NCBI GenBank assembly: GCA_039621445.1
Contig: CP154956.1
Span: forward strand, 42,494,437-42,558,436
Reading direction: 5' to 3'
Source of the DNA: Euglena gracilis
Taxonomy: Eukaryota > Euglenida > Euglenophyceae > Euglenales
Length of the DNA: 64,000 bases
Shown here in pieces: positions 1-10,398 of the stretch. A program made the translations under genes and the position numbers. The notes under the pieces were generated by a model, which did not search any database, was not told the origin of the DNA, and saw only the letters and a program-made list of their open reading frames with translations. Numbering within the stretch: position 1 is the stretch's first letter; each line of letters starts with the position of its first letter.

Positions 1-600
1 GTCCCTAACAGTGGACAATAAAGTTTCCTACTACTATCTTCTCAAAGGGGGGGGGCAGGCTACCCCACCTGAACAAACTCATCAGACCCTTTCTCAAGTG
101 GTGTATGGAAATGGGCATCACCCTCCAAGTTCACTGGGCCCCCTCCCAAAGCATGAAAAGCGATGCCATCAGCAGATGGCACTTCGACCCAGGGGATTAC
201 AGTTTGAACCCTTTCATTTTCAAAAAAGTCATGCACATTTTCCAGCAATTCATAAACCCAACTGTGGACATGTTTGCATCACCAGAGAATCACAAACTTC
301 CTCAGTTTGTGAGTCGATTGCCCCATTTTCAGGCAGTGGCCACAGACAGTTTGAACTGCCCTCTGGACATGTTCTCAGAGGTTTATGCAAACCCCCCCTG
401 GTCTGTCCTGAGCCAGTGGCTCCTGAGATTAAAGGAACACAGACATCTAAAATGCCTGCTGACTTGCCCCCTGTGGGTTTCAGCTGTGTGGTGGCCCCTG
501 TTAATAAAACTTCACATTCCACACACACCAGCCCTGAGAATTCTGTCTTGCCACCACGTGTTCGAGAATTGTCACTGGCAGCCCAAGAAAAAGCCAAGAT
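1..600 (+). pseudogene. DIRS-type element copy A: RNase H end and methylase-like domain
   Basis: This is the 3' part of a DIRS-type retrotransposon polyprotein that enters from the left edge. It begins inside RNase H (SVDNKVSYYYLLKGGG, last-strand Asp region) and continues with a W-x-PSxxMKSDAISRW end motif. A segment follows with DMFASPENHKLPQF and YANPPWSVLSQWL, the NPPW-type motif of the methylase-like domain known in DIRS polyproteins. The same order and wording occur in element C at 21.7-22.3 kb. The frame changes after the run of ten G near position 50, so no intact ORF covers the domain. DIRS assignment is strong from motif order; activity is unlikely. Confidence 0.8.
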
Positions 601-1480
601 GGCACCTAGCCTGCATTTTATTGTCAGGCAGTTGTTACAGAAGCAACAGATCCCCCCCTCAGTGGTTGACAATTTCTTAAGTCAAAATCTGTCCTTGGCA
701 AGATATAACTCTGCCTTCAGGCTCCTGTGGGAAGTTTTGGCCATGTCCCAGATGGACCTCGACACTATGAGCCCAGAATCAGTCGCTTCTGGCATCATTT
801 CCGTGTGGCTCAAGCCAGGAATGCTTATAGTGCTGTGGTACAGCTTCCTGGGTTTCACATGTTAAGGTTTTTACCCCTGTTGGCCCCCTACAAAAGAAAT
901 TGGAACACACCCACTCCCAGGTATTCTTCATTTTGGAATACTGAGTCATTACTTCAGAAATTAGCAGCAGCACCTCCCCCAGAGTGCCTCAGTGATCTGA
1001 GAGACCAAGTCATTTTAAGTTTCAGACTCATCTGTTTGCATCGTTCAGTGGACTTGAGCAGAACCTTCAGGACAGTGTCCCAGGTTGATGGCAAGGTTTT
1101 TGTTCTTGTCCAAAGAAATGGTTGGGGACAGACTCGGTGGGAGGAAATTCCCAAAATTCCTTCATGTCCCAATATTTGCCCCTGGTTCAACGTGAAAAAA
1201 TATGTCAGTTTGATATCGCACTGTGCCCCCCAGGGGGACCTCTGTTGTTAAGTCTAAAACCCCCTTTTACCCCTCTGTCTGCCAAAACCATTGGGAGTTT
1301 GACGAAACGATTGTTGGATAAACATGGGGTACCCCCCCCAGTGAGCCCCCCACTCCACCTGGGGGGCAGGAGTGTACATGTATAAACTGGCAGGTTTGTC
1401 CTCGGGGGAGGTGTGCCAGATTGGAAAAAGGAAAAATGTCAGGCCTTTTCTTCCCATTATTTGCGGTTGGAAGCGGGTAA
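601..1480 (+). pseudogene. DIRS-type element copy A: tyrosine recombinase, degenerate
   Basis: This is a decayed tyrosine recombinase. The N-terminal part (FLSQNLSLARY, then ARNAYSAVVQLPGF...LAPYKRNWN) is followed by the box-A arginine region CLHRSVDLS, a beta-strand stretch GKVFVLVQRNGWGQTRWEE, and a C-terminal part KPPFTPLSAKTIGSLTKRLL. It aligns by eye to the recombinase of element C (22.43-23.44 kb). Frames change near 700 and again at the C6/G5 run near 1,230. Where element C has HSTRG, this copy reads LHLGG, so the catalytic H-x-x-R is lost. I read it as inactive. Confidence 0.72.
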
Positions 1481-1553
1481 AAAGGCGGGGGTTGCTGTCC
1501 GAAAAATGGTGCACAAAGCCTCACTGGGGTCTTGTGCGGAGCCGGAGCTGTCT

Positions 1554-1903
1554 CGGACTCCGGTGAAGAATGATCCAGGAGGAAGGGATAGCGAAGGCGG
1601 AGCACAAGACAACAGTGAGCCCCCCCCCGACCCGGAAAAGAACAAAAAAAGTCGGTAAGGGCCCCCCCCCCCAAGAAATTTCAGTTCACCCACAGACAGG
1701 CCAGCAACCCGCCGCCGCGAGCCACCGAGAAGTCCGACACCGTCTCCGAGTCCGCCTACTCCGACATCTCATCGCAGTAAGAAACACCACAACCAACACC
1801 AAAAAACACAAACAACAGCCGGAAAGAAGAGCAGGACCTCACTGTTGTCTTGTGCTCCGCCTTCGCTGTCCCTTCCTCCTGGGTCATTCTTCTCCGGAGT
1901 CCA
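1554..1903. repeat. Inverted repeat pair at a DIRS/DIRS junction
   Basis: Positions 1,554-1,616 and 1,841-1,903 are reverse complements over about 63 bp with a few mismatches (core GGAGGAAGGGA...GCGGAGCACAAGACAACAGT). The right arm runs directly into sequence matching the left end of element C at 19.03 kb. This fits inverted termini of DIRS elements, with the right end of copy A facing the left end of a second copy. Confidence 0.75.
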
Positions 1904-2330
1904 AGAGTTGGCTAACTTGCCCTTCGACACCCAGAAGAAAGGAGCAGAGTTCACAAACGAGGAAGAGCTGAGAAAAGAAGTCAATATCAATTCAATATCC
2001 AGAAGAACACGAACCTGACGAATATCAATTGAGAAGTCAATTATCAAATTTCAATTTCGACTTCGATGCGCAATGCAGTGGAGAAGAAATTGGAATTATA
2101 TGACCACGGACGTCCTGGAGGAGTGGCCGCAGCACCTGGAGGCCTTGGAGATGCGGTCGACACACGGCAAACCGTGGCCTTTCTTCCCCCCCCAGACCCC
2201 CACCCCAGAAAATTCCCAGCCCAAACCCCCCCAGTGGCGGTCCTTGGACCACTGTGGCCAGAAGGCCCAGAAGACAGAAGTCAGCCCCAGCCCTTGGTGG
2301 GCAAAGGATTTATCAGCGGGTTTAAATCCC
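1904..2330 (+). pseudogene. Left end and start of first ORF of a second DIRS copy (A')
   Basis: From TTGCCCTTCGACACCCAGAAG onward this matches 19,046-19,460 of element C almost base for base. It includes the untranslated leader and an ATG at 2,066 opening a 105-residue ORF (MRNAVEKKLELYDHGRPGG..., later VLGPLWPEGPEDRSQPQPLVGK). The homology stops near 2,300 and no reverse transcriptase follows, so this is a truncated left end. In copy A' the ORF stays in one frame across the proline-rich part, whereas element C shifts at its C-run. The start ATG is conserved in both copies. Confidence 0.65.
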
Positions 2331-2899
2331 CGAAGTGCCCAGTTGTGTTCCCTATTCGCTCAAAAAAAACCCCCTTTTTTTAAACTTTCCTTTCTCCCAG
2401 GACAACAGGCTCCAAAGAACCCAAAACCAGCAGCTGCGTTCCCCTCCCATAAATTCAATTTTTTCACTTTTAACAGAACAGAAGTTTCAAGTCTTCAGCA
2501 CCAAGAACCCAAGACACCCGAGCAGGAATTCAAGAATTGAGAATTGCAAATTGAGAATTTCAATTGAGAAATTAAAAATGGAACAATTGGTGCAAAAAAA
2601 ATCGAATCTGAGTGAGGATAGAGACGGCAGAAGTGAAGGAGAAGGTGGGGGGCCCAGCAACAGGGGCCTCTCCTGCCAGGGCAGTTGCAGTGGAGGATGT
2701 GGACATGGAAGAGAAGGAGTTTAAAGGGGAGCCTGCTGGCCATGGGCCAGTGGGCTGATGTGCTGCCCGCTGCTGTACATAATCTCTCACACAGGGATGC
2801 TATTTTATTTTCCAGCAGGTTGGCCTCCCCTCCCCCTTTGTATTTATTACAAAAATCTGGGGATAAATTAGCACACTACACATGAGTCCCCCAAGCCCC
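2331..2899. other. Unassigned stretch between DIRS remnant and exon-rich region
   Basis: I recognise no gene here. There is a short plus-strand open stretch from about 2,612 to 2,752 (acidic, ending DVDMEEKEFKGEPAGHGPVG) with good coding character but no recognisable family. The sequence ends in a run of about 14 C near 2,900. Confidence 0.3.
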
Positions 2900-3823
2900 C
2901 CCCCCCCCACGTAGAAACAGATTGGACCAGAACCTCCACCCGTCAGCGGGGCTACCACCGCTCGACGGTGCCCTATCCTCTGTGGGATGAGGTGGTAACC
3001 ACTTTGTGGTGAACGTGTGCACAGCCGGTAGTGTTGTATCTTTACCTGTCCTACCTCATCCTTTTTATCCCTCCCCCTTCTCGCTCCGGAACGGCCCTTG
3101 GTGCTTGAGAAGTGTCTCAAGATTTTTTTGGTGGAGAATGGAGTGTCTGGCTCTCTCCCATATTGAATCTTTTGGTTGGACAAGTTAAGGAATGATTTCT
3201 GCCAATCCTTCTGTGTATGCCATACGCGGGAAGTGCCTATACATGGCAGAACTCCTGTAAGCCTAGTTGTGATAGTCATTTAAGTATTGTTTGCCAATCA
3301 CAAAAACAAAACAAAAAAATACAACTCTTTGGTCAAATGATATTAACAGGGTCGGTAAAAAAACAACACGCCGATAGTCCCATTGGTTATTTGTGCATGG
3401 TATGAGAAGCATGGTTATGACGTGTGAGTGTGTGTGTGCAAGCGCGTGCGTGTACTGTCTCATAAAGGATTTATTAGACTTACTACTTTATATCCAACAT
3501 TTTTATTTTTGATGTTTTTTTTTCACTACCAAAGTGAATGCCTTGTTTTTTATATTGTTCCTTCCCATCTCAAAATGAAGTTGGAAGATGGCTATTCCAC
3601 TGGAATGTGTATGACCATCTTCATTTATGTCTGTTTGGGCTGGTCAAATCTTGAAAAGGAAAACATAAGAGGATGTCCTTCTTCCGGCTCCCCTTTCTAT
3701 GTCCAGCTTGCTTATTTTTAATTTAATTTTATTTTGTTTTATTTATTTTTTTATTTTCCTTCCCCATTTGTGTTTTCTCTGTCCATTCCCTTTTCCCCAT
3801 CGGAGCATTCGCATGTGTTGCAG
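2900..3823. other. T-rich 5' flank of the exon-like series
   Basis: A GC-richer head (2,915-3,030) contains local hairpins such as CACCG/CGGTG and TACCACC/GGTGGTA. T-rich sequence follows, with a TG/CG-rich patch at 3,425-3,455 and a pyrimidine tract ending in GTTGCAG at 3,823, a good splice acceptor. No domain is recognised. Confidence 0.3.
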
Positions 3824-4064
3824 CCATTGTTCACCCGTTTATGTTTCGGCATCTTCACAGCTCTTCCCGACAGTTTGATGGCCCACTTCTCGGCGTTATC
3901 GCAAGAGGAGCAAGCCTTGGCGGCTTCCCCAAAGACAGCCTTTCCGATTATGTCAGTGGGGAAGGCACCTGACACAAACGAAGTTGTGGTGTCAGCCCGC
4001 ATCTATTCCTCAAAAAAAAGGAAGTTAACCGTATTCCAGCATCATCGGGACCATGCCTCTCCTT
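3824..4064 (+). CDS. Exon-like block 1 of an intron-bearing gene upstream of the LINE
   Basis: An open frame follows acceptor GTTGCAG and reads PLFTRLCFGIFTALPDSLMA, then HFSALSQEEQALAASPKTAF and VVVSARIYSSKKRKLTVFQ, ending at a GTAAAT donor. The block is balanced in composition, unlike the T-rich flanks. I know no family match. It could be an exon of a host gene or of a first ORF belonging to the downstream LINE. Confidence 0.4.
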
Positions 4065-4154
4065 AGTAAATTACCCCCGCATTGGCCCTCCCTCTCCATT
4101 TCAACCACATACACACATTCTCTCATATTCACACGCACGCACGCACGCATGCAC

Positions 4155-4220
<66 letters not shown>
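4155..4220. repeat. (CT)n microsatellite in an apparent intron
   Basis: About 33 CT units with one interruption, followed by CTTACCTCTTTCTCTG and a CCCGCAG acceptor-like end at 4,256. It works as a long polypyrimidine tract if the flanking intron is real. Confidence 0.9.
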
Positions 4221-4382
4221 TACCTCTTTCTCTGTTTTCCATTTGTTCTCCCGCAGTTTTTTTTTGCATTTTTTTTGTAGGGATTGACTACATGGTTGGG
4301 CACACAAAAATAAACGCCAAAAAATCCCTCCGATTTTGTTCAACAAATTTTTTGGGTTGTTGTTGCTGTTGTTGTTGTTGTT

Positions 4383-4575
4383 TTATTTAATAAATAAATT
4401 ATTATATATTATAAGGAAAATAATAATATTATTATATAATATAACTATAATATTATTATTATATAATAGTATTTATATACATATTATAAATAATTTTTTT
4501 ATGTTATATATTATATATATATATTATATATTATTATATATTACGAGATATATTATATAATTATTATTTTTATAC
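4383..4575. repeat. AT-rich low-complexity block
   Basis: Almost pure A/T (TATTATATAATA-type words) over about 190 bp, ending in ATTACAG, which can act as an acceptor for the next exon-like block. No coding content. Confidence 0.85.
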
Positions 4576-4596
4576 AAGAATAATTACAGGTTTCAG

Positions 4597-4741
4597 CAGG
4601 GGCTGTTTTTCCCCGCTTGATATGACGACAGAAGGGAACCCTGGCCCTGGTAGGCAACCTCAAGTGGCTCTCCTCAGCATGGATGACCAACACTCCTGCT
4701 AGATGAAAAAGTTATGAGCGTGCTCACAGGGTGATCTCGAG
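4597..4741 (+). CDS. Exon-like block 2 (contains in-frame TGA codons)
   Basis: Bounded by an acceptor-like TTACAGGTTTCAG and a strong donor CTCGAG|GTAAGA at 4,741/4,742. The best frame reads RQKGTLALVGNLKWLSSAWM and then KSYERAHRVISR, but two TGA codons interrupt it. Either this is untranslated or decayed exon sequence, or the frame choice is wrong. Confidence 0.3.
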
Positions 4742-4800
4742 GTAAGACCGGAATGATTTTATTTTTCTCCCCCTCTGAGAGTTGTTGATGTTGTTGAGTT

Positions 4801-5040
4801 GATGCATTGGCCGGATTACTTCGCTCCATCAGTCTTTGGTGGCCCATGATCACTGGCGCATTACCAGCAACGAGCATGGCCACTCTCCGTAAGGGTTTGC
4901 CAGCTTTGGGAGTGGAGTCTTGGAGTGATGTACTTGCTATACTCCTGATGCACTACCCAGGGTGGGATGAAGAGAAAAAACTGTTTTTTCAGGCTGAGGT
5001 TGCTGATGAATCTCCCGACATCGAAGTGGCCAATACACAT
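4801..5040 (+). CDS. Exon-like block 3
   Basis: An open frame reads LRKGLPALGVESWSDVLAIL, LMHYPGWDEEKKLFFQAEVA and DESPDIEVANTH, with regular hydrophobic spacing typical of folded helices. An alternative structure is present: GTAAGG at 4,893 and TTTTTTCAG at 4,990 would remove 98 bases from the middle. I cannot decide between them without transcripts. Confidence 0.4.
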
Positions 5041-5174
5041 GTTTGCCTGCGTTGCATTGTTCTGTTTATTTCCCCCCCAAGCTTGAATATATTTTGTACA
5101 TAGGTTATGTATGTAGTGTGGGATTGTTTGTTGTTATTTTGTTTGGCTTGCATTTCCCCCGTTTTCCCCATCAG

Positions 5175-5295
5175 GACAACAAAAGCCATCCTATTTCAAA
5201 AAAAAAGGAAAAACAAAACGAGTATGACCAATCGCATTTCTGGATACTCCACACAAAATTTTTTTTTCAAATTTTGTGTTGTTTCTCAACACAGG
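5175..5295 (+). CDS. Exon-like block 4
   Basis: The preceding pyrimidine-rich GTTTTCCCCATCAG is a good acceptor, and CACAGGG|GTAAGC is a strong donor. The frame between them reads DNKSHPISKKKEKQNEYDQS and HFWILHTKFFFQI. It is basic and of unknown function. The two canonical splice signals are the best evidence that this stretch is spliced. Confidence 0.45.
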
Positions 5296-5606
5296 GGTAA
5301 GCTTTATATATGATATAATTAGTTGTTGTTGTTGTTTTTTCCATTAATGCACACATAAATTTATTTTTACTAGCAGTATCATTAGGTTTAGTCTTATCTT
5401 TGTATTATCCTACTGATGATTTATAATCGTATTTGCAGTTTTCATTCTACAGTTCGTCAACATTACACAGTTTACATATTTGAGCTCAATCTGGAATGGG
5501 TCAATCTGGAGAGTTTTACTCTGCTATGCATCCTCTCTTTCTGGTTTTCTTTTCCTTTTTTCTTTGCTTTTTTTAACTAAAACAAATGAAGTTTTCGTCG
5601 GGTTTA

Positions 5607-5935
5607 GTCAAACATTTGGCACAAATACCTGGTGAATCTGCCCCATGAACAATTTATGAAACTGATTTTGAATGACAGTGGTAAGGAGAAAGAGAAAGAC
5701 AAAGATCGACCGAAGACCAAACTTTTGATGCTGATCATCTGGTATGCGGTGTACAGATGGGTATCCAGATCATTGAACAAGCAACCGGTTTATGGGTTGA
5801 AAATCTCGGAAGATGAGAATGTTCCAGATTCTCCTTTGAGCCCTGAGGATTGGGCCAAGCTCGTCAAGGCTGTGGTTCAGCAAGTCAAAGCTCCGCCAGA
5901 TTGTCCAGGGGTGTTCTCTCATTTTTTGGTTGGAA
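5607..5935 (+). CDS. Exon-like block 5, helical charged domain
   Basis: The frame opens exactly at a GGGTTTAG acceptor; the upstream in-frame TAG lies in the splice site itself. It reads SNIWHKYLVNLPHEQFMKLI, a KEKEKDKDRPKTK basic/acidic patch, MLIIWYAVYRWVSRSL, then DSPLSPEDWAKLVKAVVQQV, until a likely donor near 5,935. No family recognised. It is one of the most convincing coding blocks upstream of the LINE. Confidence 0.5.
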
Positions 5936-5979
5936 GGGTTCGTTTGCTTATTGTTTTGGTTGTTTTTTTTAGTTTTTTT

Positions 5980-6020
5980 TTGTAAAAAAAAACAAAAAAA
6001 AAAAAAAAAAAAAAAAAAAA

Positions 6021-6066
<46 letters not shown>

Positions 6067-6071
6067 AAAAA
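5980..6071. repeat. Poly(A)-like A-rich tract
   Basis: About 85 bp of nearly pure A with single C or G interruptions inside an apparent intron. It could be the fossil tail of a short retroposon, but I see no target duplication. Confidence 0.85.
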
Positions 6072-6264
6072 ATTGATTTCTTATTGTCTGCGTTGTTTCA
6101 GCATAAACCTGACACTAGTGGGGTCCCCCCCCCCCAATTTCCCATGTCTTTTCCTGTTTTCCCGAGCATTTTTTGGGGGACTCAACGACCAGATTGAATA
6201 AGGTTGTGGATGTGGATGCTTCAGGTTGTGTTTGCCATAAAAAGTGTTTTTTTTTTGTGATCAG

Positions 6265-6380
6265 AGAGATTATGTCTGTTCCTGGGAGAAGGTGATGAAG
6301 CCGCAAGATAGATCATCCATTTCTGCGGTGGCTTCGGGTGGCTCTTGGCGGTCGCTTCCGCTTCCCTCGAGTCCCGCTCT
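6265..6380 (+). CDS. Exon-like block 6
   Basis: An acceptor TTTTTTTTTTGTGATCAG precedes a frame reading RDYVCSWEKVMKPQDRSSIS and then AVASGGSWRSLPLPSSPALS, with a GTCCTT donor candidate. Short and serine-rich; other frames are nearly as open. Weak. Confidence 0.3.
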
Positions 6381-6675
6381 GTCTGGTCCTTGTCTTTTTT
6401 TTGGTCATTCTCTAATGTCTGATACATTTACGTTGTGGTGGGGGGAACCATTAAGTTTATCATGTTTGTCTACATAGAGGAAAAAAATACCAAAACATGA
6501 GAAGTAATGATGGCGTGAGCCATTTATATTTGCTAGAGCTGCTAGAGATTGCTAGAGTGTTACTGGAATTAGCATGCTTTTGTGTATTTTTTCTGCTCTA
6601 TGAGTGCATTCGGTTTGCCATCATTTAGCATGGTTATTGTGGAGGTATTGCACTTTTTTGGGGGAGCTTGACAGC

Positions 6676-6949
6676 ATTTGGCATTCAAGTTTCATGTGTG
6701 TCCACTATGGACACAATTTTGGAGGAGGTCTTGTTTTTACCTGACATCATTGTACCTCAAGCCAGTGCGGCATTGAGAGAGCTTCTCATTGAACATCAAG
6801 CCGGATCCTCGAACCTGCGCGCTCTTGACGGCATCCGTCTTCCGCAACAACTTCAGATCGCGCTTCGACAAGTGTGGTCCAAGGTCACCGCCAACCAACG
6901 TTTGGCGCTGCTTGGTCCATACAATTTTGTTCTTCTTCTTCCTCTATCG
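6676..6949 (+). CDS. Exon-like block 7
   Basis: The frame reads DTILEEVLFLPDIIVPQASA, ALRELLIEHQAGSSNLRALD, then LPQQLQIALRQVWSKVTANQ, and stops at a clear donor TATCG|GTATAT after a complete codon. The upstream acceptor (CTTGACAG or ATTCAAG) is less certain. Helical character and leucine spacing resemble blocks 3, 5 and 9. Family unknown. Confidence 0.45.
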
Positions 6950-7208
6950 GTATATTTTATTTTATTATTTATTTTTGTTTCCCTTTTTGTTATCTTTTAA
7001 AGTCTATAATCTTTGTTAGGTATCTTATTTTATGATTATCTCTGCTTCATGAAAGTGTGGTTGTTGTAGAGCCAGTGAATTTATCCCAACTTACAGTTCG
7101 TCAAAAATCAATCATGACTCTTTTGGGGGGGGGGCACGCATATACCTGGGCTGCCTATCGTTTTTTTAATTCATTGTGGACGTGAAAATAGTTAGCATGG
7201 TTGTGCAG

Positions 7209-7500
7209 TGGAATCAATGCAAAGCTGAATGTTGGAACTTTTATGGTTTCAAGACATACCAATTACGGACGGGATTCAAAACAAAATGGCATGTTATGGA
7301 CCCCTGCAGGAATGGTGCACGGCATGCACGCAAATGGCCCCAGTGGGGGTGACCTCTCAGGACCAACAGGCCGTGCTCAAGTCCCTCCAAGGTCATTTGG
7401 CACAATTACCTCATTCCACCAATTTCATCAACCTGGTGTACTCCATTTTATTTGCGGCTCCACCGTTCAGATTTCCTCGGATTGTTCTGTTAAAATTTTA
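7209..7500 (+). CDS. Exon-like block 8 (two competing frames)
   Basis: It starts after GTTGTGCAG. One frame (WNQCKAECWNFYGFKTYQLR...) is in phase with the previous donor but ends in TGA at about 7,347. The other frame carries on with PVGVTSQDQQAVLKSLQGHL and NFINLVYSILFAAPPF. A single-base shift between the two would give a continuous block. The T-rich intron resumes near 7,500. Confidence 0.35.
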
Positions 7501-7854
7501 TCTGTTGCAAGTATTACTATAAGGCATCCAATATATCTCCAAGAAAGGTATTTTGCGGGTTTTCTTTTGGGAGGGGCGGGATACAATAACTGTGTGTTTT
7601 CTAAGGGTCACAATAGGAATGTGTAAAGTAGTCGAGGTGGTGCGGTTTGGGTTTTTAAGAAAATATTTGTCGTTTTGTTTGTTAATAGGCTCTTTGAATC
7701 CTTTCCTTTGCCGCTTTACAAAGGTTTGTCGGTCCACAGCGGGTGTAGAGGTCAAGGACAATGTGATGATCATTTATTTGGTTTTTCTTTTTTTCTTTTT
7801 GGTTTCTTTTGTTTGTTTGTTTGTTTTATTTGGTTGTTGGTTTTTTTTTTGGAA

Positions 7855-8060
7855 CCCGAGTCAACCTGGTTTCCAACATGGGACCTCGGTCGGTTGCACT
7901 CTGTTGTTGATCTTCCTACGCTTCGGGCTGCTTTACTGGGTCTGGTCAGAGGGATTTCCTCAAAAACCCAATTAAAAGCCTTCCAAAGGCTTGTGGAGGA
8001 GCATCTTAGAAGGCAATTTCCCTCTACGTCTGCAGACCACAGCGTTCAGGCTTTATGTTA
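7855..8060 (+). CDS. Exon-like block 9
   Basis: After a long T/G-rich tract the frame reads LEPESTWFPTWDLGRLHSVV, DLPTLRAALLGLVRGISSKT, then QLKAFQRLVEEHLRRQFPST, closing near a GTTAGG/GTCAAT donor. Repeated leucine-rich helices resemble blocks 3 and 7, hinting at one helical-repeat protein. No family identified. Confidence 0.42.
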
Positions 8061-8261
8061 GGTCAATTTTAAGTTTCTGTTTGTTTGTTGTTTTTCCCCC
8101 TCCCTCCCTATTCTCGTTGTTCTTATCTCCCTTGTTTTCGTTGGAGGACAATAGGAATGATTGGTTCATAATTCCTATGTGCTCATACGCCATTTTTTTT
8201 GTTGTTTTTTTTGTTTCAATTTGATTCTTGTTTCCCCCCCTCTCCTAATTTATTATAATAG

Positions 8262-8521
8262 AGCCTGCTGAAGACCTGGATTGGTTTCTGCAAGGTGAGC
8301 CCACAACCCCTGTCCCATCTGCTCCATCCTCCTCGACTCTCAGGGACCTACAGAGAGTCCTCGTGTGGCTCCCACTGAATGACAGGAGCGTCCCAAGCCC
8401 TCATGGACCGTCAGACCTTTGGAAGAGCAGCAGGGCTCCGTGGTCCGTGTTTTGAATTTATCTCGTCAGTTCAGTCCAATGGCGTACACAGAAGCTTTGA
8501 GGGAGGTTTTGGATTCTGTGG
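8262..8521 (+). CDS. Exon-like block 10 leading into the LINE ORF
   Basis: TTTATTATAATAG ends the preceding intron-like sequence. The frame EPAEDLDWFLQGEPTTPVPS...LRDLQRVL is followed, after a frame change, by VRVLNLSRQFSPMAYTEALR and EVLDSVDEGGHVN. Another shift at about 8,550 joins the large LINE frame that starts with VDRGLCHVTIPCYKYREL. The run-on suggests the upstream blocks and the LINE ORF once formed one coding unit. Confidence 0.4.
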
Positions 8522-9916
8522 ATGAGGGAGGTCACGTCAATGAACGTTGATCGTGGTTTGTGTCACGTCACAATTCCATGTTATAAATATCGCGAGTTAT
8601 TTCGGACTTCTGACATAGCGGAAGTGAAGTTGGTTTCTGGGTTATCTTTCAGAATCCGTGGGCGCACTCCAGAAGGTGAACCTTACATCGATTTTCGGAG
8701 TTCCGCCGCGAAGAGACCCAGGATCGAGGCCGGATCCCGTCCACTTCTCTCGCCCACTTCGTCAGCACCAGTACCAGCACGTGTTGGTGTGCATCCCATC
8801 CCGAGTCCCCCTCCGACTCCGCCGTCATTCTCACGTTCCACGGTTGACTCTTTCGCGAGTTCGCCTTTCGCCAAATTACCAGCCTCTTTGGATGATATCA
8901 TGCCGGTTTTCACGCATTATGCTCCTGATGTTGGTCGTTTCTACAATTGGTTGTGGATCCCACCTCTTCCTCAGGCAGCTTACATTCCCCAGGACTTCCC
9001 TCGTCTTTTTGGCCCCGCCATAATCAGCACAAATAATCAGGTCAAAGTTGATTTCCTCAAAGAAATAGTGCAGCGATTGGATTGTGTGGACAACCATGGT
9101 TTCTATTTTGAAAAGACCTGCGATGCCAAGGGATGTTGGAATTGCGGGTCTGTTTTTTCGGCTGATGGTTCGTGTCCGGGTTGTTTGTGTAGTTCGTTTT
9201 TCTATATTCCGTGCAACACACAAACAGAATCCTTTATGGGGAATATGGATGGGTCGGATGCTTTGAAATTCATCCTCAGGGGGCTGCAACAGATCTCAGC
9301 CACTTGGTCAACCATGCTCTCGTCGGTGGCGAGCAAATGGGCTAAAGTACTCCTTAGCAGGCCTCGCCTTCTGTTGATGAGTGGGGTCTACGTGTCCCTT
9401 CCTATCATCAACGATGATGCCTTTTTGGTGTTCTTTTCGATTCCCAAGGATCTGCCTCCTCCTCCCAATTTTACCATCCCTCCCCTGTCCAATGAAGAAG
9501 TGCGGTGCATATACTCGTCTTTGTGCTCACAATGTGGAAGGCCCAAGGCAGAAAACATCAAAATTTTGACAAACACACTGCCCTTTTTTGTCAAGAGTGC
9601 GTTGTGCATCCGTTTGGATAAGGGACAAACTTCTGCTAACAAAGTCTTTGCTCAACAGTCTCGTTGGAATCCTTATGGTCTTCCCCTGGAATTTGTGTTA
9701 CCAGTCACTCCTCGTTTTTCGTTTGACTGCACCCCGGAACAGCCACGGCCTCCTGATCTCAGGTTTTGGGTGAAGGAATTGGATGCAAAACTGCCCCCGC
9801 TTGTTGATGTCTCCAATTCTCGAACTCCTGGTTGTTGGAGGATCATGGATTTGAATCGTGGGGGTGGTTCCTCGCTACATGCGGTTTGTGATTTGATGTC
9901 TCTTTTGGATCCAGAC
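8522..9916 (+). CDS. LINE ORF, N-terminal region with cysteine cluster and start of endonuclease
   Basis: A 465-codon open frame. The first half is Ser/Pro-rich (RPRIEAGSRPLLSPTSSAPV...). Around 9,115-9,195 lies a cysteine cluster (C-x4-C-x2-C-x9-C-x2-C) that could bind zinc. The final part, CWRIMDLNRGGGSSLHAVCD LMSLLDPD, is the first strand and helix of an apurinic/apyrimidinic-type endonuclease. A TGA at 9,917-9,919 ends the frame just before the catalytic QEL motif, which continues in the same frame. The ATG is arbitrary; coding may begin upstream. Confidence 0.7.
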
Positions 9917-9919
9917 TGA

Positions 9920-10398
9920 TTATTCCTTCAGGAATTGTGGGAGACCGACCCTCGAGATGAGATTGCTTTTCGCCGATATGTTATATTCCTCAGTGCATTC
10001 CGTGATCGTGGTCAAGGCTTGTGTATTATGGTGCACCGAAGAGTGTTGTGTCCAAATTATGCATCGCGATCCCCCCCTCTCATTCTCCATGATTGTAGAT
10101 CTTGGTTAGCTCTGGGGTTTCAAGTGGGTTCTTCATCTTTCCTTTTGATAAATGTGCATCTTGACCCTTCTTTCAACATGAAACAAAAGGTGGAGGAAAT
10201 GCATTTGATGGGTGCCTTGATTCATAAGTCCAAAGCAGGCTGTCTGGTGGCGGGTGATTTCAACATACACCGGACTGCACATTCGTTGATGGAACACTCA
10301 ACACGTGCTTTTGGTTTCCCGGGTTTGAGGATACCGTATCCTATGGGGCTCAACAAAAATCACACACGAGCAGGTAATCGGCTTTCCGACACAGATAT
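9920..10398 (+). pseudogene. LINE endonuclease (APE type), continues in frame after TGA
   Basis: In the same frame as the preceding ORF it reads LFLQELWETDPRDE (catalytic Glu motif), GLCIMVHRRVLCPNY, SSFLLINVHLDPSFNMK and CLVAGDFNIHRTAHS (GDFN motif at 10,252-10,263). This is the order found in APE-type endonucleases of LINEs, which nick target DNA to prime reverse transcription. It is cut off by the assembly gap. The intact motifs on both sides of the TGA suggest recent loss, read-through or a base error. Confidence 0.75.

Noticed and set aside
2900-3000. Possible HDV-like ribozyme at the 5' side of the exon/LINE region (GGGC/GCCC, TACCACC/GGTGGTA, a TCTGT hairpin)
   Set aside because: Helices can be drawn, but the joining segment before the last strand lacks the required catalytic C and P1 is too short; not supportable.
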